This document shows positions 7,909 to 14,398 of a stretch of 26,424 nt of DNA, piece by piece. Each line of letters begins with the position of its first letter. The first letter of the stretch is position 1. Position numbers and translations under genes: made by a program. Source of the stretch: a virus. The stretch lies in the IMG/VR virus record IMGVR_UViG_3300046485_000074, positions 1 to 26,424 of that record, one strand, 5' to 3'. The notes beneath the pieces are model-generated. The model searched no databases and was not told the origin of the DNA. It saw only the letters and a program-made list of their open reading frames with translations.

Positions 7909-8003
7909 TCGCACCTCCGCGCCGGCCACAGGCGGATCAGCACGACCACCGCGAGCGCGGCCAGAGCGATGCCCCATTCCGGCGAGTCAGGCGCGGCGAT
8001 CAT
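7905..8003 (-). CDS. 32-residue single-pass membrane protein
   Basis: A very short gene supported by context. Its ATG at 8003 overlaps the preceding stop (ATGA) with GGAGG 5 bases upstream, and its stop overlaps the nuclease ATG at 7908 in the same way. The peptide begins MIAAPDSPEW, has one hydrophobic helix (residues ~10-27, GIALAALAVVVLIRLW) and a basic end with one Cys. Positively charged residues lie after the helix, suggesting the N-terminus faces outside. Function unknown. Confidence 0.55.
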   Translation of the reverse strand: MIAAPDSPEWGIALAALAVVVLIRLWPARRCE

Positions 8004-8356
8004 GCGGGCCTCCGGATCGTCGTCACGCGATCGCGCCCCGCCCGTCGGGCCGCCCGAGCGTCGGCGACCCGCGCCTTGCGACAGTCGCGGCAGTCGCATT
8101 GCTTCAACCGCGGGTTGTGCAGCACGAGCTTCGCGGGATCGCCTGGATGCGTCTGGCGGTAGCGCGGGCCCTCCGCGAGCCAGCCTTCGGTCAGGTGGCC
8201 ACAGTGGAGGCACCGCTGCTGCAGGATGCCGGGCTGCGCCGGCATGCCGGCCGTGGCGTCCAGCGCGTCCTGGCGGTGCGTCGCGTACTCATGGGCGCCG
8301 AAGAAGCAGCGCGCGATCTGCTTGCCACGGGCGTACCGAGCGCGGAGGGGCGTCAT
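8000..8356 (-). CDS. Small zinc-ribbon protein of unknown function
   Basis: A 118-residue protein with a likely metal site: C49-x2-C52 (RCLHCG) and a second set C87, C89, C92 (QCDCRDC). The second half is basic, which fits nucleic-acid binding. Its ATG at 8356 overlaps the previous stop by ATGA with GGAGA 8 bases upstream. Its own stop overlaps the next ATG. I cannot place it in a named family. It is one of several small Cys-rich proteins in this operon. Confidence 0.65.
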   Translation of the reverse strand: MTPLRARYARGKQIARCFFGAHEYATHRQDALDATAGMPAQPGILQQRCLHCGHLTEGWLAEGPRYRQTHPGDPAKLVLHNPRLKQCDCRDCRKARVADARAARRAGRDRVTTIRRPA

Positions 8357-8529
8357 CGTCGATTTCTCCGACGGCTTTCGAAGGCGATGGCGTCACGGCG
8401 ACGGACCTTCTGGTGACGGCGTCTTCCGTTCGGCCTCCGCTTGCGCGGGGCGTTTCGCACTGGGACCGGTCCCTCTTCCGACATCGCCAGTCCGAGCAAT
8501 CCTGCGACGAAGGCACCTGGGTCATTCAT
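8353..8529 (-). CDS. Small basic protein of unknown function
   Basis: A 58-residue protein starting MNDPGAFVAGLLGLAM, with a short hydrophobic N-terminal helix and an extremely Arg/Lys-rich second half. The ATG at 8529 overlaps the preceding stop by ATGA and has GGAGG 5 bases upstream. The stop overlaps the zinc-protein start. Signals at both ends support translation. The composition suggests nucleic-acid or membrane association, but no function can be assigned. Confidence 0.5.
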   Translation of the reverse strand: MNDPGAFVAGLLGLAMSEEGPVPVRNAPRKRRPNGRRRHQKVRRRDAIAFESRRRNRR

Positions 8530-8735
8530 GACGCCCTCCTCTCGCGTTCGTTCACGCGCGCCAACGCCGCGATTTCCTCGAGCTGCGCCAGCGCGACAAT
8601 CACGCGGGCTTCCGCCAGCCGCAGCTTGGCGACGGGTTGCTTGTCTGCGTCCCGCAAGATCGCCTCCAACCCGCACCGTTCCGCGCGCAGCGTGTCCCGT
8701 GCGTCCCGCAGCGCCGCCAAGGTCGCGTGGTCCAT
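8526..8735 (-). CDS. Small coiled-coil protein of unknown function
   Basis: A 69-residue, almost entirely helical protein rich in Ala, Leu, Arg and Glu, with heptad-like spacing (LAALRDARDTLRAE, then AEARVIVALAQLEEI). The ATG at 8735 has GGGAG 8 bases upstream. It starts 13 bases after the helicase stop and overlaps the next gene by ATGA. It may be a helicase-associated accessory protein judging from position, but that is inference. Confidence 0.6.
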   Translation of the reverse strand: MDHATLAALRDARDTLRAERCGLEAILRDADKQPVAKLRLAEARVIVALAQLEEIAALARVNERERRAS

Positions 8736-8748
8736 CGTGTCGTCTCCC

Positions 8749-10131
8749 CTAGAACCGCATCGCGCCTTGGCCGGAGGGCCGGCGCGCCATCTGTACCGCC
8801 GCCGTATCGAGTACGAGGCCCTGGTCTTCGTGGAGCGCCAGCGACGTCGCGTTCACCCGGACCGCTACTTCGCGCCGGGTCAGGTGCCCGTGCCGGTTCT
8901 TGATGACCGACGCCCAGAGCACGTCCGTGTACCGCTGCTTCACCTCGTCCGACAGCGACTTGCTGCGGTCCACGCGACGCAGCGCCACCAGGTAGTCCAG
9001 GGCTTCCTCAATCACGCCGCTGTCCCGCACGGCGGTAATGCCCAGCTCTTCGCTGCCGTCCGCGCCGCCCGCCCGCGAGACCTGGATGAGCACGAGCACG
9101 GCCACGTGCAGCCGTTTCGCCATGTCCTTCAGGTCGCGGGCTTGCTGCGACACGCGCTCGTACGTCGACGACGACCGATCGCCGCCGATGAGTCCGAGGT
9201 AGTCGATGGTGACGAGCGACACCGGCTGCTGACGCTGCACGAAGGCCACCAGGGACGTGATGCGCGCCAGGGAGAGCGACGGCTCGTCGAAGATGTGCAG
9301 CCGCGCGAACCGTGTCCGGTAGGTGTCGCGGTCGAACGTCCCCGTCTCGAGCGCGCGCAGCAGCCGGTAGCGATCGAACCCGAACTCGGCACGCGCGAGG
9401 CGCGCCACGATCTCCGCCAGCGGCATTTCCAGGCTGATGAACACCTGCCCGGCGCCGGCCTGCGCGAGCGACCGCGCGACGTGGCACGCGAGCAGCGTCT
9501 TGCCCACGCCCGTGCGCGCCATCACCCCGCACACGTCCCCGGGCCGCAGCCCGCCCAGCGTCTCGTCCAGCATGGGGAGGCCCAGCCCCACGGCCTGCTG
9601 TCGTTCGCGTTCCCGTTCATCCGCGAGCGCTTGGAGCTGCCCCTCCGCGTCGGACCCGGCCGTGGCCGTGTCCCGCCGCGAGACGCGGTCGATGCGCGAG
9701 AGATGCCCGGCGATTTCCTCCGGCTCGAGGCCGTCGCGCGCCTCGTCACAGGCGCCGGCCAGGTCCCGCGCCGCGCCCGCCGCCAGGCGCGTCAGAGCGA
9801 GCCGCTGCAGCCGGCCGACGCAATCGGCCGCGGACCGCGCAGAGGGTTGCGGCACGCCGGCCAGCAGCTCGCTCAGGTAGCCGACGCCGACCTGGTCGAT
9901 CCGCTCCCGATCGCGCAGCCGGCGCGTCACGGCCGGATACCCGACCTCCTCGCCGTCCTCCGCCACTTCGGCCGCCGCCTGGAACACGAGGGCATGCGCC
10001 GCCCGCCAGAAGTCGAGCTGCGTCAGCCCGGCCGCCGCGTACCACGTCCAGGCGTTCGGCCAGGTCAGGATCTGGCCCAGCACGGCGCGCTCGGTGTCCA
10101 AGTCGACGGCGAGGGGCGTGGCGAGGCTCAT
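8749..10131 (-). CDS. Replicative DNA helicase, DnaB-like
   Basis: A 460-residue hexameric helicase that would unwind the phage replication fork. The N-terminal domain (to ~150) carries DnaB-like helices beginning DLDTERAVLGQIL, joined by a linker to a RecA-like core. Walker A is ARTGVGKT at 205-212, the catalytic Glu lies in ISLEM (~236), Walker B is VTIDYLGLI with Asp ~310, and a sensor segment LVLIQVSRA lies near 346-353. IEEALDYLVAL and the Arg-rich end match the family. The length equals bacterial DnaB (~470). The ATG at 10131 overlaps the DUF1376 gene stop by ATGA, pairing helicase with initiator/loader as in many phages. No primase domain is fused. Confidence 0.93.
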   Translation of the reverse strand: MSLATPLAVDLDTERAVLGQILTWPNAWTWYAAAGLTQLDFWRAAHALVFQAAAEVAEDGEEVGYPAVTRRLRDRERIDQVGVGYLSELLAGVPQPSARSAADCVGRLQRLALTRLAAGAARDLAGACDEARDGLEPEEIAGHLSRIDRVSRRDTATAGSDAEGQLQALADERERERQQAVGLGLPMLDETLGGLRPGDVCGVMARTGVGKTLLACHVARSLAQAGAGQVFISLEMPLAEIVARLARAEFGFDRYRLLRALETGTFDRDTYRTRFARLHIFDEPSLSLARITSLVAFVQRQQPVSLVTIDYLGLIGGDRSSSTYERVSQQARDLKDMAKRLHVAVLVLIQVSRAGGADGSEELGITAVRDSGVIEEALDYLVALRRVDRSKSLSDEVKQRYTDVLWASVIKNRHGHLTRREVAVRVNATSLALHEDQGLVLDTAAVQMARRPSGQGAMRF

Positions 10132-10952
10132 GCGGCGCTCCGGCGCACGGCGGCGTCGGCCCCGTGCGCGTAGGACTGCGCGAAGATCCGCAAGCTGCGA
10201 TTCGCGTGGGCCGCCGGCAAGTTCTCGGCCGTGAGGTAGAACCGGATCATGGCTTCCAGATGCTTCCGATCGGGCCAGTCCGTGCAGAGCGATTCGGCGA
10301 TGCTGAAGTCGAGGGGGCCCATGTGCGGCGCCAAGGCTCCGTGGCGCAGCTCGGCGTACCAGCGCGGGAACTGCTCCAGCAGCCAGGCCGCCGATTCAGC
10401 AGCGGCTGGCAAGGGCCGGTTGAACGGGTCGGAATCGGGCGTGGGGGTAGGGGGATCTTCTAATGCAGAAGAAGGAGCAGATGCAGTGTTCGCGATCGGT
10501 TGGAGCGCAATACGAACCGGCTGGTTCACGGTCGGTTCGTGCGTTGGTTCGCGTTGCGGTTCACGATTGGTTCGCGGGGCGGCTGAACCGAACGCCGCCT
10601 TTCTGGCCTCCGCGCTGGCCTTGCCTCCGGCCACGCTGATGTCGTGCCAACCGGCCTGGCCCGCGCGCTCTCGCTCCTGCCGTGGGTTCCGGAGTCGCCC
10701 GTCCTCAGCGAGGGGGAACTTCTCGCCGATCGCCTGCCAGATGGCGTCGAACCGCTTCCCGGAGACGTGGAGCGCCCGGGCGAGCTTCGGCATGTCGTTG
10801 GGCAGCCCGTTCTTCAGCCACGCATACGACAGCAAGACCGCGTACGCGCCGGCTTGCTCCAGCGTCATGGCGGCCACGTCGAGATCCCCCACGAAGTCGC
10901 GCGGGTAGAACTGGAACGCCGGAGGCTTCTCCTGTGCCTTCTCGCGGGCCAT
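10128..10952 (-). CDS. DUF1376 replication protein, probable initiator or helicase loader
   Basis: A 274-residue protein. Residues ~10-90 are a DUF1376 domain (FQFYPRDFVGDLDVAAMTLE, then AYAVLLSYAW and LARALHVSGKRFDAIW), a winged-helix type found in phage replication proteins such as YdaU. A low-complexity Pro/Glu/Thr linker (~121-185) joins it to a C-terminal helical domain (AWLLEQFPRWYAELRHG to the end) resembling a helicase-loading domain. It directly precedes the DnaB-like helicase. The linker is encoded by evenly spaced GAACC repeats, the position of the lambda origin inside gene O. The ATG at 10952 immediately follows the upstream TAG. The general role in replication is fairly safe; initiation at the repeats is inference. 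Confidence 0.82.
   Translation of the reverse strand: MAREKAQEKPPAFQFYPRDFVGDLDVAAMTLEQAGAYAVLLSYAWLKNGLPNDMPKLARALHVSGKRFDAIWQAIGEKFPLAEDGRLRNPRQERERAGQAGWHDISVAGGKASAEARKAAFGSAAPRTNREPQREPTHEPTVNQPVRIALQPIANTASAPSSALEDPPTPTPDSDPFNRPLPAAAESAAWLLEQFPRWYAELRHGALAPHMGPLDFSIAESLCTDWPDRKHLEAMIRFYLTAENLPAAHANRSLRIFAQSYAHGADAAVRRSAA
10514..10589. repeat. Iteron-like GGTTC repeat array inside the DUF1376 gene
   Basis: Five direct GGTTC copies start at 10523, 10534, 10546, 10558 and 10569 on the plus strand, 11-12 bases apart, so they lie on one face of the helix. Inverted GAACC copies flank them at 10514 and 10585. The first pair makes a small hairpin (GAACC-GGCT-GGTTC). The block between 10440 and 10512 is less GC-rich than its surroundings. 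This resembles the arrangement of the lambda replication origin inside gene O. Confidence 0.5.
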
Positions 10953-11294
10953 CTACGCTGCTCCTTGTCGCGCATCGTGCGCGAGTCGATAGACCTTCTG
11001 GTTCACGCCGTGAGGGCCCTTCCGCTGGCCGATGCACTCCACCTGGTCCGCGAGTTCGTGGCGCCGCGCAATGACGGTGGTGCGCTCGATGCGCGGGCCG
11101 CCCTGACTGAGCAGGTCGGCGGCCTCTTCGTCGGTGAGTCCGGAAAACTCGTGGCGCGCGAGCAGCTCCGCGTAACGTGCGCAGAGATTGCCCGCGTAGG
11201 GGGCGATGGCCTCCGCGCCGGCGCGTGAGGTGTTCCCCGCGCGATCGGATTCGTCGGTCTGGTACGGGAGGCGGCCGGTTTCGAGGTACGGCAC
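10953..11294 (-). CDS. Phage winged-helix protein
   Basis: A 113-residue protein with a common phage pattern: a flexible N-terminus (PYQTDESDRAGNTSRAGAEA), a helix with IAPYAGNLCARYAELL, then SGLTDEEAADLLSQ followed by RTTVIARRHELADQ as the likely recognition helix, and a wing ending in KVYRL. Related phage proteins are predicted to bind DNA near replication genes. It starts with GTG two bases after the previous TAG. GGAGG is present but somewhat far (11 bases). The stop directly abuts the DUF1376 ATG. It may regulate the replication cluster. Confidence 0.65.
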   Translation of the reverse strand: MPYLETGRLPYQTDESDRAGNTSRAGAEAIAPYAGNLCARYAELLARHEFSGLTDEEAADLLSQGGPRIERTTVIARRHELADQVECIGQRKGPHGVNQKVYRLAHDARQGAA

Positions 11295-11296
11295 GG

Positions 11297-11506
11297 CTAC
11301 GCCACCCTCCGTGCGTGCTTGTCCGCGTGGTGCGCGAGCGCCTGCCGGCGCAGGCTTGCCGGGTCGGTGGCGATCTCGACGTGGCCGCAGCTGCAGCGCC
11401 AGCGGTGGCGCAGCTCGCGCACCAGGTCGGCGTCCGTGAGCGCCGGATCGCTGAGGTGGCCCCGTAGGGGCGAGAGGCCGTTGTCACTGTTGCGTCCGGC
11501 GTGCAT
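11297..11506 (-). CDS. Small Cys/His zinc-binding protein
   Basis: A 69-residue protein starting MHAGRNSDNG. The C-terminal half contains RWRCSCGH (C38, C40) and, about 20 residues later, AHHADKH (H59, H60, H64), a plausible Cys2His2-like zinc site on a basic helix. The ATG at 11506 shares one base with the ASCH stop (TGATG) and has AAGGAG 7 bases upstream, a clear start. Function unknown; single-finger phage proteins often bind DNA or modify host regulators. Confidence 0.6.
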   Translation of the reverse strand: MHAGRNSDNGLSPLRGHLSDPALTDADLVRELRHRWRCSCGHVEIATDPASLRRQALAHHADKHARRVA

Positions 11507-12003
11507 CAGGCCGCTCCTTGAATCTGGGATTCGATGTCGGCCGGGACGGTCCAGAGGCCAAGCGCGCCCTTGCACTGGATCGGGGCGGTGAGCCGCCTCA
11601 CATCGTCCAACAGCCAGGCATAGCGCCCGGGCGTAAAGTCTCCGAACGCGTGTTCTTGCTGGCGGCGCTCGCCGGGCACGCAGTAGACGTCCGTGCGGAA
11701 CACGTCCGCCAGGGTCGCCACCGCCACGATCGCGCCGAGCGGAAGCTCGCTCACCATGCGGTACGGATACGGCGAGTGGTACCAGTGGCGCACGGGCTGT
11801 CCCTTGAACTCCACACCGCCTCGTTCAAGCGCTGTGCGGAACGGGTCGTCTACACAGAGGGCCCGTGCAGACTTTGGGAACCCCTTGGCCGCGTGAATGG
11901 CCACGAGTCCGCGATAGGACGTGTGCCAGGAGCGCGTTTCGATTTGCTTCGCCCCGATCGCCACGAGGGTGGCCCACGGCTGCGTCAATGTCAGGGCCTT
12001 CAT
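11506..12003 (-). CDS. ASCH domain protein
   Basis: A 165-residue PUA-like protein of the ASCH superfamily. The diagnostic first block is TLTQPWATLVAIGAKQIETR with the following YRGLVAIHAAKG, a beta barrel expected to bind modified or structured RNA/DNA. Later strands include LPLGAIVAVATLADVF and GRYAWLLDDVRRL, which also fit the family. ASCH proteins are frequent in phages, and proposed roles include RNA binding and nuclease activity on modified RNA. The start at 12003 is chosen because the QPWA motif normally lies about 10 residues in. The ribosome site (GGGAG, 10 bases) is mediocre. Confidence 0.85.
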   Translation of the reverse strand: MKALTLTQPWATLVAIGAKQIETRSWHTSYRGLVAIHAAKGFPKSARALCVDDPFRTALERGGVEFKGQPVRHWYHSPYPYRMVSELPLGAIVAVATLADVFRTDVYCVPGERRQQEHAFGDFTPGRYAWLLDDVRRLTAPIQCKGALGLWTVPADIESQIQGAA

Positions 12004-12005
12004 GG

Positions 12006-12404
12006 CTACGCCGCTCCCTTCCGTCCAGAGGTCGGGCGCGTGAAGGACGGCCGCAGGCTTCCCGGCGCAGGGTAAGCGACGTCGCCAAAGCTGGTCGCGC
12101 CGGCATAGATCGTCCGCGCCGGGGCGTGCTTCAGATCCCAGATCAGTTGTCCAAGTTCGCTGTTCTGGACGGCCAGCCGGTCGTTCTGCGCGAGGAGGTT
12201 GCCGACCTGCGCATCCGCGTCGGCGAGCTGCCCGCGCAGCCGCTTCTCGACGCCGGGCCGCGTCAGCCGCCGCCAGAAGATGCACACGATGGAGGTGACG
12301 CCGAGGAACCAGCCCACAAGCGTGCAGACGCCAGCGGTCACGACGTAGGAATCCTGGTGCAGCAGGAACACGAGCCAGCGAACAGTCTGTAGAGTGGTCA
12401 GCAT
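12006..12404 (-). CDS. Membrane-anchored coiled-coil protein of unknown function
   Basis: A 132-residue protein with one clear transmembrane segment (~21-43, VVTAGVCTLVGWFLGVTSIV). A basic stretch (FWRRLTRPGVEKRLR) places the remainder in the cytoplasm by the positive-inside rule. A helical coiled-coil part follows (~55-92, LADADAQVGNLLAQNDRLAV), then a Pro/Ser-rich tail. The architecture resembles inner-membrane spanins or membrane-tethered scaffolds, but no holin, endolysin or outer spanin lies nearby. A lysis role is therefore not supported. It sits 2 bases before the ASCH start and 7 bases after a second small membrane protein. Confidence 0.62.
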   Translation of the reverse strand: MLTTLQTVRWLVFLLHQDSYVVTAGVCTLVGWFLGVTSIVCIFWRRLTRPGVEKRLRGQLADADAQVGNLLAQNDRLAVQNSELGQLIWDLKHAPARTIYAGATSFGDVAYPAPGSLRPSFTRPTSGRKGAA

Positions 12405-12411
12405 CTTCGGC

Positions 12412-12564
12412 CTACCAGTCGTTGTCGTCGGACGAGAAGCCGTCCGGGTCCATGTCGAGGTCCCAGCGCAGCGCCGTCAGCGCCACCACGAAAGCCCCGA
12501 CGACGAGCAGGGCCACGGCCCCGACGATGGCGAGAAACGCGAACAGGCAGCCTCCGGCGCTCAT
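12412..12564 (-). CDS. 50-residue single-pass membrane protein
   Basis: A short protein starting MSAGGCLFAFLAIVGAVALL, with a hydrophobic helix (~6-31) followed by an acidic tail rich in Asp that ends DDNDW. The ATG at 12564 overlaps the ParB-like stop (ATGA). GGAG lies 9 bases upstream. A Cys at position 6 inside the hydrophobic start does not make a convincing lipobox. The function is unknown; it pairs with the adjacent membrane coiled-coil gene and may act with it. Confidence 0.55.
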   Translation of the reverse strand: MSAGGCLFAFLAIVGAVALLVVGAFVVALTALRWDLDMDPDGFSSDDNDW

Positions 12565-14201
12565 GCGGCCTCGCTCCGTGTCTTCGTGGTGGTCTTCGCT
12601 TTCTTCGTCTTCTTCGCGGGCGGCGCCGCGGTCGTCATTCCGGCGCAGGCCGTGCACAGCGTCTGGGTTTCGTCCGTCCAGGCGCAGCCGCCCGCGCACG
12701 CTTCGTCCTCGGTGCAGCCGCACGAGGTACACGTGCCCGCGGCCGCCGGCGAGCTCCTCTTCTGCGCCTTCCGGATCGCGGCCACGTCGACGCCGTACTG
12801 CTTCGCGAGCTTCGGGAACGATTGGGGCGCGTTCCACTCCTCCATCTGATCGATGAGCACGAGGAACGCGGCGTGGCGTAGCGCGGCGTCGGCTGTTCTC
12901 GCGCCGAATTGTTCGCCCGCGGCGTGGTACGTGTTGTTGCCGTCGCAGAACTCCCGAAGGCGCAAGAGCACGACGTCGGCGAGCGCGGTCACCTTCCGCG
13001 CCGCGATCCCCTTTATCAGCGCCGGTACGATCGCCGGTTTCAGCGCGTCCCAGGCCTTCCGCTCCGCGTCTTCCTTGGCCTGGCGCTCGCGCCGCTTCTT
13101 CTCCCAGCTGTCCTCGCTCCGGGCCGTCCCACCCGGCTTGCCTGAACGCGCCTGCTGTTTTTCCCGCGCCAGGCGCTCGGCCTTCCAATGCACGTCGCAG
13201 TCCTTGTGGACGCAGACCTGGAAGGCCTCGCCGTAGCCGGGTCCCACCACGACGACGCCCAGTACCGCGTGCTCGCACGGTTTGCTCTTCTCCTGCCCGT
13301 CGGCGCGCTTCCAGGATGACGCGCAAAAGGTGCGCTCACCTTCCGCGTCCTTGGCGGACGGCTGCACGTACGTGTCGTGCGTGATGCTGATCACCTTCTT
13401 GCCCCGGCCCGGCTGGGCCTTGGCGGCTTCGACGCGCTCGGCCGTGGGACCGAAGTCCAGGGGCGCCGCGGCCGCGGCGTGCGCGACGTTGAAGCGGACA
13501 TGCGTGGCGATGTAGTTCTGGAATTCCCGCACGGACACGGGCTTCACGTCGTCCCACTTCCCGGGTTTGCGACCGGCTTCGCGGACATCGAAGAGTGAGT
13601 CCTCGCCCTCGAACAGCCCCTGGCGCTCGGTCGGGTCGATGGCTTTCTTCTGCTGGTCGGGTGTCAGCTTCGCGAGCAGGATGGCGTGCGGCAGAGGCAG
13701 GCGGCCGTCCTCGAGGAGATGCTTCGCGTCCGGGACCAGGTCGAGCAGCTTGAGCCGGTCCCACACGTATCGGGCGTCCTTGCCCAGCGTGGCGGCCACC
13801 GACGCCGGCGTGTGGCGCCCCTTGGCGAAGTCCAGGAGTGAGCGGAAGCCGGCCGCCTCCTCGAGCGGGCGCAGATTCTCGCGCTGCAGGTTCTCGACGA
13901 TGCTGGCTTCGCGGGCCTGATCGTCAGTGAGGTCGTGCACGACGACGGGCACCGTCACGAGCCCCGCGGCTTCGGCGGCGCGCAGGCGCCGCTGGCCAGC
14001 CACCACTTCATGCGTGATGCTGGACTTCCCTGGCACGGCGCACGGGCGCACGAGCAGGGGCGTCAGAATGCCGTGCTGCAGGATGCTCGCCTGCAGCTCG
14101 GCCAAGTTGGTCAGGTCGTCCCCGCGGCGGGGGTTCAGCGCCGAGATCTTCAGCGCGCTGATCGGCAGCTCACGCACAGGGGCCTCTGTCGTGGGTGTCA
14201 T
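12561..14201 (-). CDS. ParB-like protein with two C-terminal cysteine clusters
   Basis: A 546-residue ParB/Spo0J-type protein. Residues ~10-95 form the ParB N-terminal domain, with ALNPRR (21-26) and GQRRLRAA (69-76, the variant of the CTPase motif GERRxxA). ENLQRENL (103-110) and a KorB-like HTH (~125-150, TPASVAATLGKDARYVWDRL) follow. A middle domain carries FCASSW, PCEHAV and CVHKDCDVHW. A long charged helix comes next, and the C-terminus has a dense Cys set (~491-519, CTSCGCTEDEACAGGC). No ParA gene is adjacent, so plasmid-style partition is unlikely. The neighbourhood of SbcC-like ATPase and annealing-type protein suggests a role in DNA recombination or phage DNA modification. Confidence 0.85.
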   Translation of the reverse strand: MTPTTEAPVRELPISALKISALNPRRGDDLTNLAELQASILQHGILTPLLVRPCAVPGKSSITHEVVAGQRRLRAAEAAGLVTVPVVVHDLTDDQAREASIVENLQRENLRPLEEAAGFRSLLDFAKGRHTPASVAATLGKDARYVWDRLKLLDLVPDAKHLLEDGRLPLPHAILLAKLTPDQQKKAIDPTERQGLFEGEDSLFDVREAGRKPGKWDDVKPVSVREFQNYIATHVRFNVAHAAAAAPLDFGPTAERVEAAKAQPGRGKKVISITHDTYVQPSAKDAEGERTFCASSWKRADGQEKSKPCEHAVLGVVVVGPGYGEAFQVCVHKDCDVHWKAERLAREKQQARSGKPGGTARSEDSWEKKRRERQAKEDAERKAWDALKPAIVPALIKGIAARKVTALADVVLLRLREFCDGNNTYHAAGEQFGARTADAALRHAAFLVLIDQMEEWNAPQSFPKLAKQYGVDVAAIRKAQKRSSPAAAGTCTSCGCTEDEACAGGCAWTDETQTLCTACAGMTTAAPPAKKTKKAKTTTKTRSEAA

Positions 14202-14398
14202 GAAGGGTTGCTCTCTTTCGTCGAAACGAGGGTCCGGTTGGGATCGCAGTGGTGCGGCCACGGGCCTTTGCTGGTCAGCGCCGGGTTGGTCACGCCGCAG
14301 CGGGCGCACGTCCCGCGCGGGTAGTGGCGCCGCACGCGGGGTGTCGCCGACGGGAACATCCAGCGGCGCCATGATTCAAGGCGAGCCATCAGGTTCAT
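14198..14398 (-). CDS. Small zinc-binding protein
   Basis: A 66-residue protein starting MNLMARLESW, basic in the first half. A compact metal site follows: C31-x2-C34 (TCARCG) with H49/H50 and C51 (PHHCDP). The ATG at 14398 overlaps the SbcC-like stop (ATGA), and its stop overlaps the ParB-like ATG (14201) in the same way, so it is locked between two large genes in translational coupling. No named family recognised. Confidence 0.6.
   Translation of the reverse strand: MNLMARLESWRRWMFPSATPRVRRHYPRGTCARCGVTNPALTSKGPWPHHCDPNRTLVSTKESNPS

Noticed and set aside
7519-10173. Plus-strand open frame of 884 codons antisense to the nuclease, small genes and helicase
   Set aside because: Its protein is Arg/His/Pro-rich without domains and it covers well-identified minus-strand genes. 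Long antisense frames are expected in GC-rich coding DNA.
12006-12564. Holin/spanin lysis cassette from the two membrane proteins
   Set aside because: No endolysin or outer spanin nearby, and the location in the replication cluster does not support lysis.
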